The translations under genes were made by a program, and so were the position numbers. This document shows positions 1 through 6,943 of a DNA stretch of 64,000 bases, piece by piece. Within the stretch, counting starts at the first letter, position 1. The number at the start of each line of letters is the position of its first letter. The notes under the pieces are model-generated. The model saw only the letters and a list, made by a program, of their open reading frames with translations, was not told where the DNA came from and searched no databases. Source of the DNA: Paenarthrobacter sp. JL.01a (GTDB lineage: Bacteria; Actinomycetota; Actinomycetes; Actinomycetales; Micrococcaceae); NCBI RefSeq assembly GCF_025452095.1, contig NZ_CP104877.1, forward strand, positions 4,216,001-4,280,000, written 5' to 3'.

Positions 1-29
1 CGGACAAGCTGAACCGGTAGTCCGGGCAC

Positions 30-58
30 GGGTGCCGCCTTTTGCGAAGGCGGCACCC
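30..58 (+). terminator. Rho-independent terminator of a gene left of the window
   Basis: A perfect 12-bp inverted repeat (30-41 with 47-58, loop TTGCG) reads GGGTGCCGCCTT / AAGGCGGCACCC. It follows a possible stop codon TAG at 18-20 in a frame reading D-K-L-N-R-stop, so it probably ends a gene lying mostly outside the window. There is no long T tract after it. Confidence 0.65.
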
Positions 59-80
59 CCGGAACATCCACTGCGCCAAT

Positions 81-100
81 TTAGTCAGTATGCTTACGAG
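81..100 (+). promoter_or_regulatory. Shared 20-bp promoter motif, site A
   Basis: TTAGTCAGTATGCTTACGAG lies 41 bp before the start at 142. It aligns without gaps to sites at 1532-1551 (+) and 5849-5868 (read on the minus strand). All three share TAGT, AG, CTTA and single flanking bases in register. It may be an operator or activator site; no regulator is identified. Confidence 0.4.
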
Positions 101-141
101 TATGAGGATTCGCGAACACGCCCCCTACTCAGGAGATACCG

Positions 142-549
142 ATGCTTCGTAAATTAGCCACGACCACCCTGGCACTGACCCTTTTCACGGGGTTCATGGC
201 CTCCACCGCCGTCGCAGCCAACGCAGCGGCCACGGCAACAGTCCACACGCAGGGCCGCGTAGGCGCCACCACGGCGACCCCTACGCCGGAGCCCAGCAAC
301 CCCTCCGGCCCGTCAACGCAGAAGCCCACCAACCCCGCCCCCTCCTCGGGAGCCCCAAGCACCCCCAACCCGGCTGGCAGCGGACCCGCCAACCCGGGAA
401 CCGGAGAATCCGACCCCCAGGAGCAGACCCGCACCAGCGCCGTGCCTTGGGTCTTGGGTGGCGTCGCGGCCGTGATCATCCTCGCCCTGATCATCTGGAC
501 CCTGCGAAACCGCCGCGGCCGCGACAAGGGAATCAGCGACGAACGCTAG
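142..549 (+). CDS. Secreted, membrane-anchored Pro/Thr-rich small protein
   Basis: The 135-residue product starts with a classical signal peptide (about residues 1-30: basic start, hydrophobic core, A-x-A site). A low-complexity Pro/Ser/Thr/Gly stretch follows (about 50-95), then one transmembrane helix (about 102-122) and a short Arg/Lys-rich tail. That arrangement resembles a cell-wall-spanning anchored protein with the tail in the cytoplasm; no LPXTG motif is visible. An AGGAG Shine-Dalgarno lies 6-7 nt before ATG 142. Its stop overlaps the stop of the convergent HAD gene. No enzymatic domain is recognised. The promoter carries motif A, shared with two other small genes in the first 6 kb, so stress-linked expression is possible but is inference. 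Confidence 0.75.
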   Translation: MLRKLATTTLALTLFTGFMASTAVAANAAATATVHTQGRVGATTATPTPEPSNPSGPSTQKPTNPAPSSGAPSTPNPAGSGPANPGTGESDPQEQTRTSAVPWVLGGVAAVIILALIIWTLRNRRGRDKGISDER

Positions 550-1229
550 GCCAGCTTTCCAATAAGGCTGCCCTCAAGCTTTTCCAGCAGGTGCCGCGGA
601 TTGTCGTAGACCTCCGCGGCGCCTGCGTCACGCAACTCGGCCTCGCTGATTCCGCCGCACGTCAGGGCAACAACAGGAACCCCGATTGCGGCCCCGGCTT
701 TTACGTCCCAGACCGCGTCGCCAACGAAGACCACATCCTTCGGACTGAGCTTGAGCTTCTCCAGGCACGCCTCCAGGATGTCGGGAGCAGGCTTGCTCTC
801 CTTGGCATCGTTGGAGCTGGTCCACGCATCTATGGAGGAACCGGCGTCGAGAAGCTTTCGGCTGACCTCCAGGTCGCGGTCCTGCGCCGAGGACGCCAGC
901 CCGACGGCCAGGCCCGCTTCCGAGCATGCCGCCAAAAGGTCCCGGGTGGCGTCGAAAGTCCGCAGTGCGGGCCAAAAGGTGGAGAAAACTGCGCTGTGCG
1001 AGGACTTCAAGGCCTCCTGCAGCTCCTCGGTGGACTCGGAAACCAGGCTCTGGATGAGCCGGTCGCCGCCCATTCCCACGCAGCGGTGGATAGCCGACAT
1101 TTCGACGTCGAATCCCTCGCGCCGGAAGGCCTGCCACCACGCCATGGCGTGGAAATAGCTCGAATCAATCAGCGTGCCGTCCACGTCGAACAGAACGCCG
1201 CGCGTCTTTGCCGTCGGTTCACTGCTCAC
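546..1229 (-). CDS. HAD-superfamily hydrolase (beta-PGM/phosphatase-like)
   Basis: A 227-residue haloacid dehalogenase-type phosphohydrolase. Motif I is F-D-V-D-G-T (nucleophile Asp15, acid/base Asp17 from the GTG start), motif II is the Ser in L-A-S-S-A, motif III is the Lys in E-S-K-P, and motif IV is V-G-D-A-V-W-D. The helical cap between motifs I and II fits subfamily I enzymes such as phosphoglycolate or sugar phosphatases. The substrate cannot be told from sequence. I chose GTG at 1229 because AAGGTGG precedes it and it overlaps the upstream gene by 11 nt; an ATG at 1259 would overlap by 41 nt. It is probably co-transcribed with the gene at 1219-1500. Confidence 0.85.
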   Translation of the reverse strand: MSSEPTAKTRGVLFDVDGTLIDSSYFHAMAWWQAFRREGFDVEMSAIHRCVGMGGDRLIQSLVSESTEELQEALKSSHSAVFSTFWPALRTFDATRDLLAACSEAGLAVGLASSAQDRDLEVSRKLLDAGSSIDAWTSSNDAKESKPAPDILEACLEKLKLSPKDVVFVGDAVWDVKAGAAIGVPVVALTCGGISEAELRDAGAAEVYDNPRHLLEKLEGSLIGKLA

Positions 1230-1500
1230 AGCTGACCACCTTCGATTGCTTCCGTGCACCCTGGTCCGCCAGCGCGGAATCGATCGCGGGTTCTTCCAGC
1301 ATCAGCACGGCGTACCGTTCTGCGGAGCCGGTTTGAAGGAGGCCAGTGCCTGCTACTTCGCGGATGGCAGCCACCCCTCCCACGGCCTCATCCACCGTAG
1401 AGAACCGCTTGGACAGACCCATCAAGGTATCCGTGCCGTCCACCATCAAAACCCGGTATCCCCCATCAGGCGTTTCCACCAGTTCCAAGCGCCCGGCCAT
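1219..1500 (-). CDS. Small DUF1508-like (YegP-type) protein
   Basis: A 93-residue protein. Its first half, with a G-G-Y-R-V-L segment, a short turn and an S-x-x-F-S-T-V-D-E-A-x-x-G-V-A-A-I pattern, resembles the compact beta-beta-alpha DUF1508/YegP fold. The function of that family is poorly known. ATG 1500 is preceded by GAGGAGG at good distance; longer in-frame starts lack such a site. It heads a leftward pair with the HAD gene and is divergent from the NADP-binding oxidoreductase gene at 1615. The shared intergenic region contains promoter motif B. Family assignment is by pattern only. Confidence 0.6.
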   Translation of the reverse strand: MAGRLELVETPDGGYRVLMVDGTDTLMGLSKRFSTVDEAVGGVAAIREVAGTGLLQTGSAERYAVLMLEEPAIDSALADQGARKQSKVVSCEQ

Positions 1501-1531
1501 CACTACCTCCTCGTGTTCGATGAAAAACAGC

Positions 1532-1551
1532 TTAGTAAGACTACTTAGTAT
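1532..1551 (+). promoter_or_regulatory. Shared 20-bp promoter motif, site B
   Basis: TTAGTAAGACTACTTAGTAT sits between two divergent genes (starts 1500 minus, 1615 plus). It contains two direct CTTAGTA units 13 bp apart and matches sites A (81-100) and C (5849-5868) in register. Confidence 0.45.
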
Positions 1552-1614
1552 AAGCCCTTGGAAATATTCCGTAACGCGGGAAATAGGCGCCTGCAACTTC
1601 TTGTTGGCGTGGAT

Positions 1615-2259
1615 ATGACAACAATCGGAATTATCGGTGCAGGACACATTGGCAGCCAGGTTGCACGCAAGGCAGTGGAACTTGGCTATGACGTCGTGAT
1701 CAGCAACTCACGAGGTCCGGAAACGCTCAGCGGGCTCGTATCGGAACTCGGCCCGCGTGCCCGCGCCGCGACGGCAGCCGAGGCAGCAGCGGCAGGCGAT
1801 TTCGCCGTCGTAACCGTTCCCCTCAAGAACTACCGCGATATCCCGGCGGAACCGCTTGAGGGCAAAGTCGTCATCGACACCAACAACTATTACTGGGAGC
1901 GTGACGGCCGGATCCCCGAGCTCGACAACGGCGAGGCCACAACGTCCGGACTGCTCCAGAAGCACCTCCCCACGTCCAAGGTGGCCAAGGGCTTCAACCA
2001 CATCTTCGCGAAGGACATCACCACGGACGGCACCCCCGCCGGAACCGACAACCGGCGCGCACTTGCCACCGCGAGCGACTTCCCGGAGGCCGCCGGACTC
2101 GTCACCAGGCTTTACGACGAATTCGGCTTCGACACCGTCAACATCGGGCCACTGGAAGACAGCTGGCGAGTAGAGCGCGACCGCCCGGCCTACGTCATCC
2201 GGCAGAACGCCGATGAACTTCGGGAGAATCTCGCCAAGGCGACCCGTACCGTCCAGTAA
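1615..2259 (+). CDS. NADPH-binding reductase of the F420H2:NADP oxidoreductase-like family
   Basis: The 214-residue product opens with a Rossmann dinucleotide-binding motif, G-I-I-G-A-G-H-I-G (residues 5-13), followed by S-N-S-R-G-P, where the Ser/Arg suggest NADP(H) over NAD(H). This architecture is the COG2085 NAD(P)-binding protein related to archaeal F420-dependent NADP reductase and to STEAP-type reductases. Actinobacterial members often act on NADP with F420 or other acceptors; the real substrate is unknown. ATG 1615 is chosen because the fold begins three residues later. The site upstream is weak. Divergent from the DUF1508-like gene. Confidence 0.8.
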   Translation: MTTIGIIGAGHIGSQVARKAVELGYDVVISNSRGPETLSGLVSELGPRARAATAAEAAAAGDFAVVTVPLKNYRDIPAEPLEGKVVIDTNNYYWERDGRIPELDNGEATTSGLLQKHLPTSKVAKGFNHIFAKDITTDGTPAGTDNRRALATASDFPEAAGLVTRLYDEFGFDTVNIGPLEDSWRVERDRPAYVIRQNADELRENLAKATRTVQ

Positions 2260-2266
2260 CGCACGA

Positions 2267-2297
2267 CGGCGGGCAGGCGGCTTACGCTTGCCCGCCG
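2267..2297 (+). terminator. Terminator after the NADP-binding reductase
   Basis: Nine-bp arms CGGCGGGCA (2267-2275) and TGCCCGCCG (2289-2297), followed by CCTTTTAG. Confidence 0.7.
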
Positions 2298-2320
2298 CCT
2301 TTTAGTCACGAGCCCAAGTG

Positions 2321-2353
2321 TTGCTTATGTCAAAAAACAGTTTCAGTAAGCAA
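2321..2353. promoter_or_regulatory. Inverted repeat upstream of the phytoene-dehydrogenase-like gene
   Basis: TTGCTTA (2321-2327) and TAAGCAA (2347-2353) form perfect 7-bp arms 19 bp apart, just before the start region at 2353-2380. A possible operator; no adjacent regulator. Confidence 0.3.
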
Positions 2354-2379
2354 TGGCAATGCATGGCTACCCTCGTGCC

Positions 2380-3957
2380 ATGGAAAAAACACAGTTTGAT
2401 GTCGTCATTGTCGGCGGTGGCCACAACGGCCTGACTGCCGCGGCCTACCTCGCCCGCGCCGGCAAGAGCGTCGCAGTCCTGGAGCGGGAAGGCCACTTCG
2501 GCGGGGCCGCCGTTTCTGCAGCCGCTTTCAAAGGCGTGGACGCCCGCCTGTCCCGCTACTCCTACCTGGTCAGCCTGTTTCCGCAGCGGATCGTCAGCGA
2601 ACTGGGACTCCAGATCGATCTCGCCCGCAGGCGCTACTCGTCCTACACACCCAACCCGGCAAACCCCGGAACGGGGCTGCTCATAGATGGGGCCGACCCT
2701 GCGGCAAGCCGCGCCTCCTTTGCCCGCGTCTCCGATGACGCTGCCGCGGACTTTGATGCGCTCGAGGGTCTATACGCCGAGACCGGAAAACTGGCCCAAG
2801 CCCTCTTCCCCACGGTCTGCGATCCCCTTCCCACCCGCTCTGAGGCCCGGGAACTCGTCGGCGACAACGAACTGTGGAACGCCTACATCGAAAACCCCCT
2901 GGGCCAGGCCATCTCGGCACGGCTTAGCCATCCGCTGGTCAAGGGCCTCGTGGCAACCGATGCGCTCATCGGAACCTTTACGTCCCTGGATGACCCATTG
3001 CTCGACGCCAACCGCTGCTTCCTGTACCACGTGATCGGCAACGGAACCGGCGACTGGGACATCCCCCTCGGCGGCATGGGCTCGGTTTCCAAGGAGCTTG
3101 AGCGGGTGGCCCGTGAGGCCGGCGCCACCCTGATTTCAGGCGCGACAGTCACCGCCATATCCGACGACGGCAAAGTCCAGTTCCAGCGCGGCGGCGTATC
3201 GCACGCCTTCAACGCGGAGCGCGTGCTGTCCAATGTGTCACCGTGGGTTCTGCAAGGCCTGTTGGGGGGCTCCCCTGCTGCGGGCAGCGCCCCGGAAGGA
3301 GCGCAAATCAAGGTCAACCTGCTCCTTCGCCGCCTGCCGAAGCTCCGCGACGCGTCGGTGGCCCCGGAAGCAGCTTTCGGGGGCACGTTCCATATCAACG
3401 AGGACTACGGACAGTTGGAAGCCGCCTACCAGGCAGCGTTGGAGGGTGCCATCCCGGACCCGTTGCCCTGCGAGATCTACTGCCACTCCCTGACCGATCC
3501 CAGCATCCTCTCCGACGAGCTCGTCCAGGCCGGAGCACAGACCCTGACCATTTTTGGGCTGCACACTCCCCACCGGCTGGTCACCGAGGAGAACAACGAG
3601 CAGTTGCGGGCTGAACTGCTCGCCGCAGTGTTGGCTTCCCTTAACTCCGTCCTGGCCGAACCCATTGAGGATCTGCTGCTGGCCGATGCCGACGGAAATC
3701 CCTGCGTTGAAGCCAAAACCACCCTGGACCTTGAACATGCACTGAACATGTCCGGTGGGAACATCTTCCACGGGAGCCTGCAGTGGCCCTTTCTGGAAGA
3801 CGGCGAACCGCGCACTTCGGCGGCCGAACGGTGGGGAGTGGCTACAGGGCACCCCAGGGTCTTCCTGTGCGGCGCAGGCGCTCGTCGTGGCGGAGGCGTA
3901 AGCGGTCTCGGTGGACACAATGCTGCGATGGCCGTCCTGGAGGACCTGGCAGCCTGA
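2380..3957 (+). CDS. FAD-dependent oxidoreductase, phytoene dehydrogenase-like (COG1233)
   Basis: A 525-residue flavoprotein. The N-terminus has the FAD-binding dinucleotide motif V-I-V-G-G-G-H-N-G-L-T-A-A (about residues 7-19) and an acidic strand end with V-L-E-R. The C-terminus has the second FAD contact, F-L-C-G-A-G-A-R-R-G-G-G-V-S-G. Length and layout match phytoene dehydrogenase/PYROXD2-like amine oxidoreductases. No other carotenoid gene is nearby, so a carotenoid role is not supported. The start is uncertain: ATG 2380 fits the family, while ATG 2353 would add nine residues; neither has a good Shine-Dalgarno, so a leaderless transcript is possible. Confidence 0.8.
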   Translation: MEKTQFDVVIVGGGHNGLTAAAYLARAGKSVAVLEREGHFGGAAVSAAAFKGVDARLSRYSYLVSLFPQRIVSELGLQIDLARRRYSSYTPNPANPGTGLLIDGADPAASRASFARVSDDAAADFDALEGLYAETGKLAQALFPTVCDPLPTRSEARELVGDNELWNAYIENPLGQAISARLSHPLVKGLVATDALIGTFTSLDDPLLDANRCFLYHVIGNGTGDWDIPLGGMGSVSKELERVAREAGATLISGATVTAISDDGKVQFQRGGVSHAFNAERVLSNVSPWVLQGLLGGSPAAGSAPEGAQIKVNLLLRRLPKLRDASVAPEAAFGGTFHINEDYGQLEAAYQAALEGAIPDPLPCEIYCHSLTDPSILSDELVQAGAQTLTIFGLHTPHRLVTEENNEQLRAELLAAVLASLNSVLAEPIEDLLLADADGNPCVEAKTTLDLEHALNMSGGNIFHGSLQWPFLEDGEPRTSAAERWGVATGHPRVFLCGAGARRGGGVSGLGGHNAAMAVLEDLAA

Positions 3958-3998
3958 ACCGTGTCACGAATTGGGTAGCTGACTCACTTTAAGGGTGG

Positions 3999-4042
3999 CT
4001 GCCTCCCCGGAAGCCCAGCGCATGGGGCAACCGGGGAGGCAG
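3999..4042 (+). terminator. Hairpin between flavoprotein and VOC genes
   Basis: Perfect 12-bp arms CTGCCTCCCCGG (3999-4010) and CCGGGGAGGCAG (4031-4042) with a 20-nt loop. Probably a terminator; it has no T tract. Confidence 0.55.
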
Positions 4043-4073
4043 TTGTGCCCATCAGTCCTATCCAAGGAGTCGC

Positions 4074-4847
4074 ATGTCCACCAAAATCTCCGCCTGGCCC
4101 GCAGCAACGCCCATGTGGGTTGATCTCGGAGTGGAAGATCCCGAAGCCGCGAAGGCTTTCTATTCCGGGCTTTTCGGCTGGGAGTATCTCTCCGGGGGCG
4201 AGGATTCAGGCGGCTATCTCCTGGCCCATATGGGGGGACGCGCCGTGGCCGGAATCGGATCCAAGCAGGACCCCGCTGCTCCCAACGTTTGGACCACCTA
4301 TCTCGCCTCGGACGACGTCGATGTCACTGCGAAGAAAGTGGTTGCTTCCGGCGGCCAGGTGATCGCGCCACCCTTCGACGTCATGGATTCGGGCCGGATG
4401 GCGCTGGCCGCGGACTGTGCCGGTGCCGTGTTCGGCATCTGGCAAGCGGGAAACCACATCGGCGCTGAACGCGTCAACGAGCACGGCGCCCTCTGCTGGA
4501 ACGAACTCCATACCCGGGATGACGTTGCGGCCCGGTCCTTCTACACGGATGTGTTCGATGTCAGCTTCCAGGACATCGACCCGGACGGGGCGGCATACGC
4601 CACCATCAGCAGGCCACTGGACGGCAGGGAAGTGGGCGGAGTCCTCCCGGATACCGAGGCAGCAACGGGCTATTGGATGACGTGGTTTGCCAGCGACAAC
4701 GTCCACCGCACTGCCTTGAGGGCAGTGGAACTTGGCGCCACACTGGTCCAGCCTGTCGCCGAAAGCCCCTTGGGCCGCACGGCCATCGTGCAGGCTCCCC
4801 AGGGTGAAACCTTCGGGATCATCGACGCGCCCCGCACCAGCGACTAG
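4074..4847 (+). CDS. Two-domain VOC (glyoxalase/bleomycin resistance-like) protein
   Basis: A 257-residue protein made of two tandem vicinal-oxygen-chelate domains (about residues 8-120 and 135-252). Each opens with a W-x-D/E-L segment followed by A-x-x-F-Y-x-x-x-F-x-W/V, the usual betaalphabetabetabeta pattern. The arrangement resembles mycobacterial CFP32 (Rv0577) and related proteins, proposed to handle methylglyoxal or act as hydroxylase-like proteins. A strong AAGGAG precedes ATG 4074. It is a single gene between terminator hairpins, convergent with the PaaX gene with only nine bases between stops. The substrate is unknown. Confidence 0.85.
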   Translation: MSTKISAWPAATPMWVDLGVEDPEAAKAFYSGLFGWEYLSGGEDSGGYLLAHMGGRAVAGIGSKQDPAAPNVWTTYLASDDVDVTAKKVVASGGQVIAPPFDVMDSGRMALAADCAGAVFGIWQAGNHIGAERVNEHGALCWNELHTRDDVAARSFYTDVFDVSFQDIDPDGAAYATISRPLDGREVGGVLPDTEAATGYWMTWFASDNVHRTALRAVELGATLVQPVAESPLGRTAIVQAPQGETFGIIDAPRTSD

Positions 4848-4856
4848 GCGGCTGGG

Positions 4857-5741
4857 CTAGGCGACAGCTGGATCCAGCGCCTCGGCGATAATCTCGTGCG
4901 CGTGCGCTGCGGCCAGGGGTGCCGCCAAGCGGTGAACGGCTTGGAAGGTCCGGCGGACCGCAGGGCCATGCCATTCCGGCGGCAGGTAATCCGTTGGAAG
5001 GTTCGGGTCACGGTACGGAAACTTGCGCCACATGGTGAGCATGGGGATGTAGTAGCGGAAAGCGTCGCGCCGCAAGTCCTCCGTGGACTCAGCCAAGGCG
5101 ACGTCGGGATCATCACCCACCCGTTCTATCCACTGCTGCTCCGCCCCTGAGTACAGCTCAAGGAACTCGGTGAACTGCTCATCGAGTTCCTTGAGGTCCC
5201 ACCATTCGGAGATCTTCGGGCGCATGGGACCGTCGAAAACGTAGTCGCTCCTGAACAGGTCCACGTATTCGATCAGCCCGTCCGCAGTTAGGCGGTCCCG
5301 GGCCTGATCCAGCTTGTGGGCGGGCGCGATCCACACACCGTTGGCCACGGAGCCGAACCCCAGACCGGACAATGCGGACCGCAGCTGGTGCCTGCGGTTG
5401 CGCAGCGATTCCGGCACCGAGAACACTGCCAGCACCCAGGTGTCCACCGGTGCAGGCTGTTCGGGAGCGAAGATCCGCCGGTCACCTTCACGGAACACAT
5501 CGCTGATGGATTCCGAAATCTTGTACTTGGCGATGCCGCCCTCACGCACGCTTTTCAACACGCCCTTGGCCTTGAGCCTGGAGACGGAAGACCGCACGCC
5601 CGGAGCGTCGTAGCCCAGGGAACCCAGCATGGAGATCAGTGCCGAAACCGGCAACGCATCGCCCGCGTTCCGCCCGTAGAGGCCGAAGATGGTGACGAGG
5701 AGTTGCTGGTGGCGCACCGGGGGTGCCGGGACGGCGAACAT
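4857..5741 (-). CDS. PaaX-family transcriptional regulator
   Basis: A 294-residue regulator. The N-terminal winged helix (about residues 8-85) begins R-H-Q-Q-L-L-V-T-I-F-G-L-Y and contains the S-S-V-S-R-L recognition region. The central and C-terminal domains match the PaaX/PaaX_C pattern, including a Y-Y-I-P-M-L-T-x-W-R-K-F-P-Y-R-D-P-x-L-P motif near the end. PaaX proteins repress phenylacetyl-CoA or related aromatic pathways in response to CoA thioesters; no paa genes are visible, so the target is unknown. I chose ATG 5741 because AGGA lies eight bases upstream; in-frame starts at 5756 (ATG) and 5786 (GTG) are possible. Divergent from the membrane protein gene at 5946. Confidence 0.85.
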   Translation of the reverse strand: MFAVPAPPVRHQQLLVTIFGLYGRNAGDALPVSALISMLGSLGYDAPGVRSSVSRLKAKGVLKSVREGGIAKYKISESISDVFREGDRRIFAPEQPAPVDTWVLAVFSVPESLRNRRHQLRSALSGLGFGSVANGVWIAPAHKLDQARDRLTADGLIEYVDLFRSDYVFDGPMRPKISEWWDLKELDEQFTEFLELYSGAEQQWIERVGDDPDVALAESTEDLRRDAFRYYIPMLTMWRKFPYRDPNLPTDYLPPEWHGPAVRRTFQAVHRLAAPLAAAHAHEIIAEALDPAVA

Positions 5742-5848
5742 CGAAAACATCCTCATTTCCGCGCCACTGATCAGGCGCCAGTCCACTTCATCATAGGTGT
5801 GGGCGCTGGACGGCTCCCCTCAATGAAACAAAGTGAGCTGGCGAGCGC

Positions 5849-5868
5849 ATACTAAGGATGCTTACTAT
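5849..5868 (-). promoter_or_regulatory. Shared 20-bp promoter motif, site C
   Basis: Minus-strand ATAGTAAGCATCCTTAGTAT is nearly self-complementary and matches sites A and B. It lies between paaX-like (start 5741, minus) and the gene at 5946 (plus). Confidence 0.45.
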
Positions 5869-5945
5869 GGAGGCACCCTTGAACTCCGCGTCAGGATCAA
5901 GAAGCCACACCCAGTACTTTCCGCATCAACGATAGGAAGCACATC

Positions 5946-6479
5946 ATGGCAGGAAATCTTGTAGCCCGTTCCATTCACGACCTTACCGCTGCAGCTTGGT
6001 TTGGTGGCTCATTGATGGGGGCCATTGGGCTTAACGGTGCCGCGGCTGAAGCCAAGGACCCCACCGAGCGCACCCGCTTGTCCAGCAAGGGCTGGGGCAA
6101 GTGGGCTCCGATCCAGACAGCAGCCTTCGCAGGCCACCTTGCCTCCGACCTCGCCATCGCCTGGGAGAACAAGGGCCGCATCGCCAAGCAGGACAGCGTC
6201 GCCGCCAACACGGTCTACAAGACCGCGGTCACCGTGGCCGGCGCCGCAGTGACCCTGTACGCAGGCATTGTGGGCAAGAAGGTTGACCAGCTCTCAGGCG
6301 AGGGCGCGGAGGGAGCCACGGAACCTCGCCCGGGCGCTTCCGATGAGTTGAAGTCGGCCCAGAACCAGCTGAAGGCCCTTCAGTGGGCCATCCCCGCCTT
6401 CGCTGCCTGGGTCATCATCCTCGGCGCCAAGCACGGCGAGATGCAGCGCCCCAAGAACGTCCTGAAGGGCCTGCGCTAA
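5946..6479 (+). CDS. Conserved membrane protein of unknown function
   Basis: A 177-residue protein with an N-terminal hydrophobic stretch (about 13-33), a middle hydrophobic segment (about 91-107) and a C-terminal one (about 147-162), separated by a polar linker rich in Glu/Gly/Ser (about 112-140). I do not recognise a named family. AGGAAG precedes ATG 5946. Promoter motif C lies upstream. It is followed by a palindromic repeat that separates it from the convergent thioesterase gene. The polar linker and Lys-rich tail suggest an envelope-associated stress protein, but that is inference. Confidence 0.75.
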   Translation: MAGNLVARSIHDLTAAAWFGGSLMGAIGLNGAAAEAKDPTERTRLSSKGWGKWAPIQTAAFAGHLASDLAIAWENKGRIAKQDSVAANTVYKTAVTVAGAAVTLYAGIVGKKVDQLSGEGAEGATEPRPGASDELKSAQNQLKALQWAIPAFAAWVIILGAKHGEMQRPKNVLKGLR

Positions 6480-6494
6480 ACAAAAACCCTCCGC

Positions 6495-6551
6495 CGAGGT
6501 GGCACTTAATGACAATCGCCGAGTCCCGCATTGTCATTAAGTGCCAACTCG
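6495..6551. repeat. Intergenic palindrome, family 3 (TGGCACTTAATGACAAT)
   Basis: Arms 6495-6516 and 6530-6551 match at 21 of 22 positions as an inverted repeat with a 13-nt loop. The stop codon TAA of the minus-strand thioesterase lies inside the right arm (GGCACTTAA read on the minus strand). It is placed like a bidirectional terminator between convergent genes and resembles the other intergenic palindromes in size. Confidence 0.7.
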
Positions 6552-6938
6552 CGGGGGCGAGACAGCCCTGACCAGATGTTCGGGCCAGGGCTGTGCTGTG
6601 CTGGCCCCCTGGGGCACGTGGGCTGTGGTGACCGTCCCGTATGCGGCGACCTCACCGGCATCGGACGTTATTTCGAAAGCCAGGGTCAGCGAGGTCCGGC
6701 CCAGCGCGTGCACCTTCACGGTGGCAGTAATGCGCTGGCCGAACCAGAGCTTCGCTTTGTAGTTGATGACCTGCTGCACCCGCGGTGCGCTGGGAAAATA
6801 GTCCGGCAGTTCGAGGCGGCGGAACAGTTCAGCTTCCGCCGCCTCCACCCAGCGCATGATCGCGGAGTTGTGCTGGTGCCCGGATGCGTCCGTGTCCACC
6901 CACTCGACGGTTCGCTCGACGCACGCCTCCGGGTACAC
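6537..6938 (-). CDS. Acyl-CoA thioesterase (4-hydroxybenzoyl-CoA thioesterase fold)
   Basis: A 133-residue single hotdog-fold thioesterase. The signature V-D-T-D-A-S-G-H-Q-H-N (about residues 13-23) contains the catalytic Asp position typical of the 4HBT family, followed by the long hotdog helix R-W-V-E-A-A-E-A-E-L. It is the last gene of the leftward aromatic operon, five bases after the transporter stop. Its likely job is releasing a hydroxylated aromatic acid from CoA, for example gentisyl- or hydroxyanthraniloyl-CoA. The start is GTG 6938 with AGGAG very close. The last residues and stop are encoded by the family 3 palindrome. Confidence 0.8.
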   Translation of the reverse strand: MYPEACVERTVEWVDTDASGHQHNSAIMRWVEAAEAELFRRLELPDYFPSAPRVQQVINYKAKLWFGQRITATVKVHALGRTSLTLAFEITSDAGEVAAYGTVTTAHVPQGASTAQPWPEHLVRAVSPPRVGT

Positions 6939-6943
6939 GGCTC

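Noticed and set aside
2380..3957. Carotenoid biosynthesis locus
   Set aside because: Only a single phytoene-dehydrogenase-like flavoprotein is present, with no crtB/crtE-type genes nearby.
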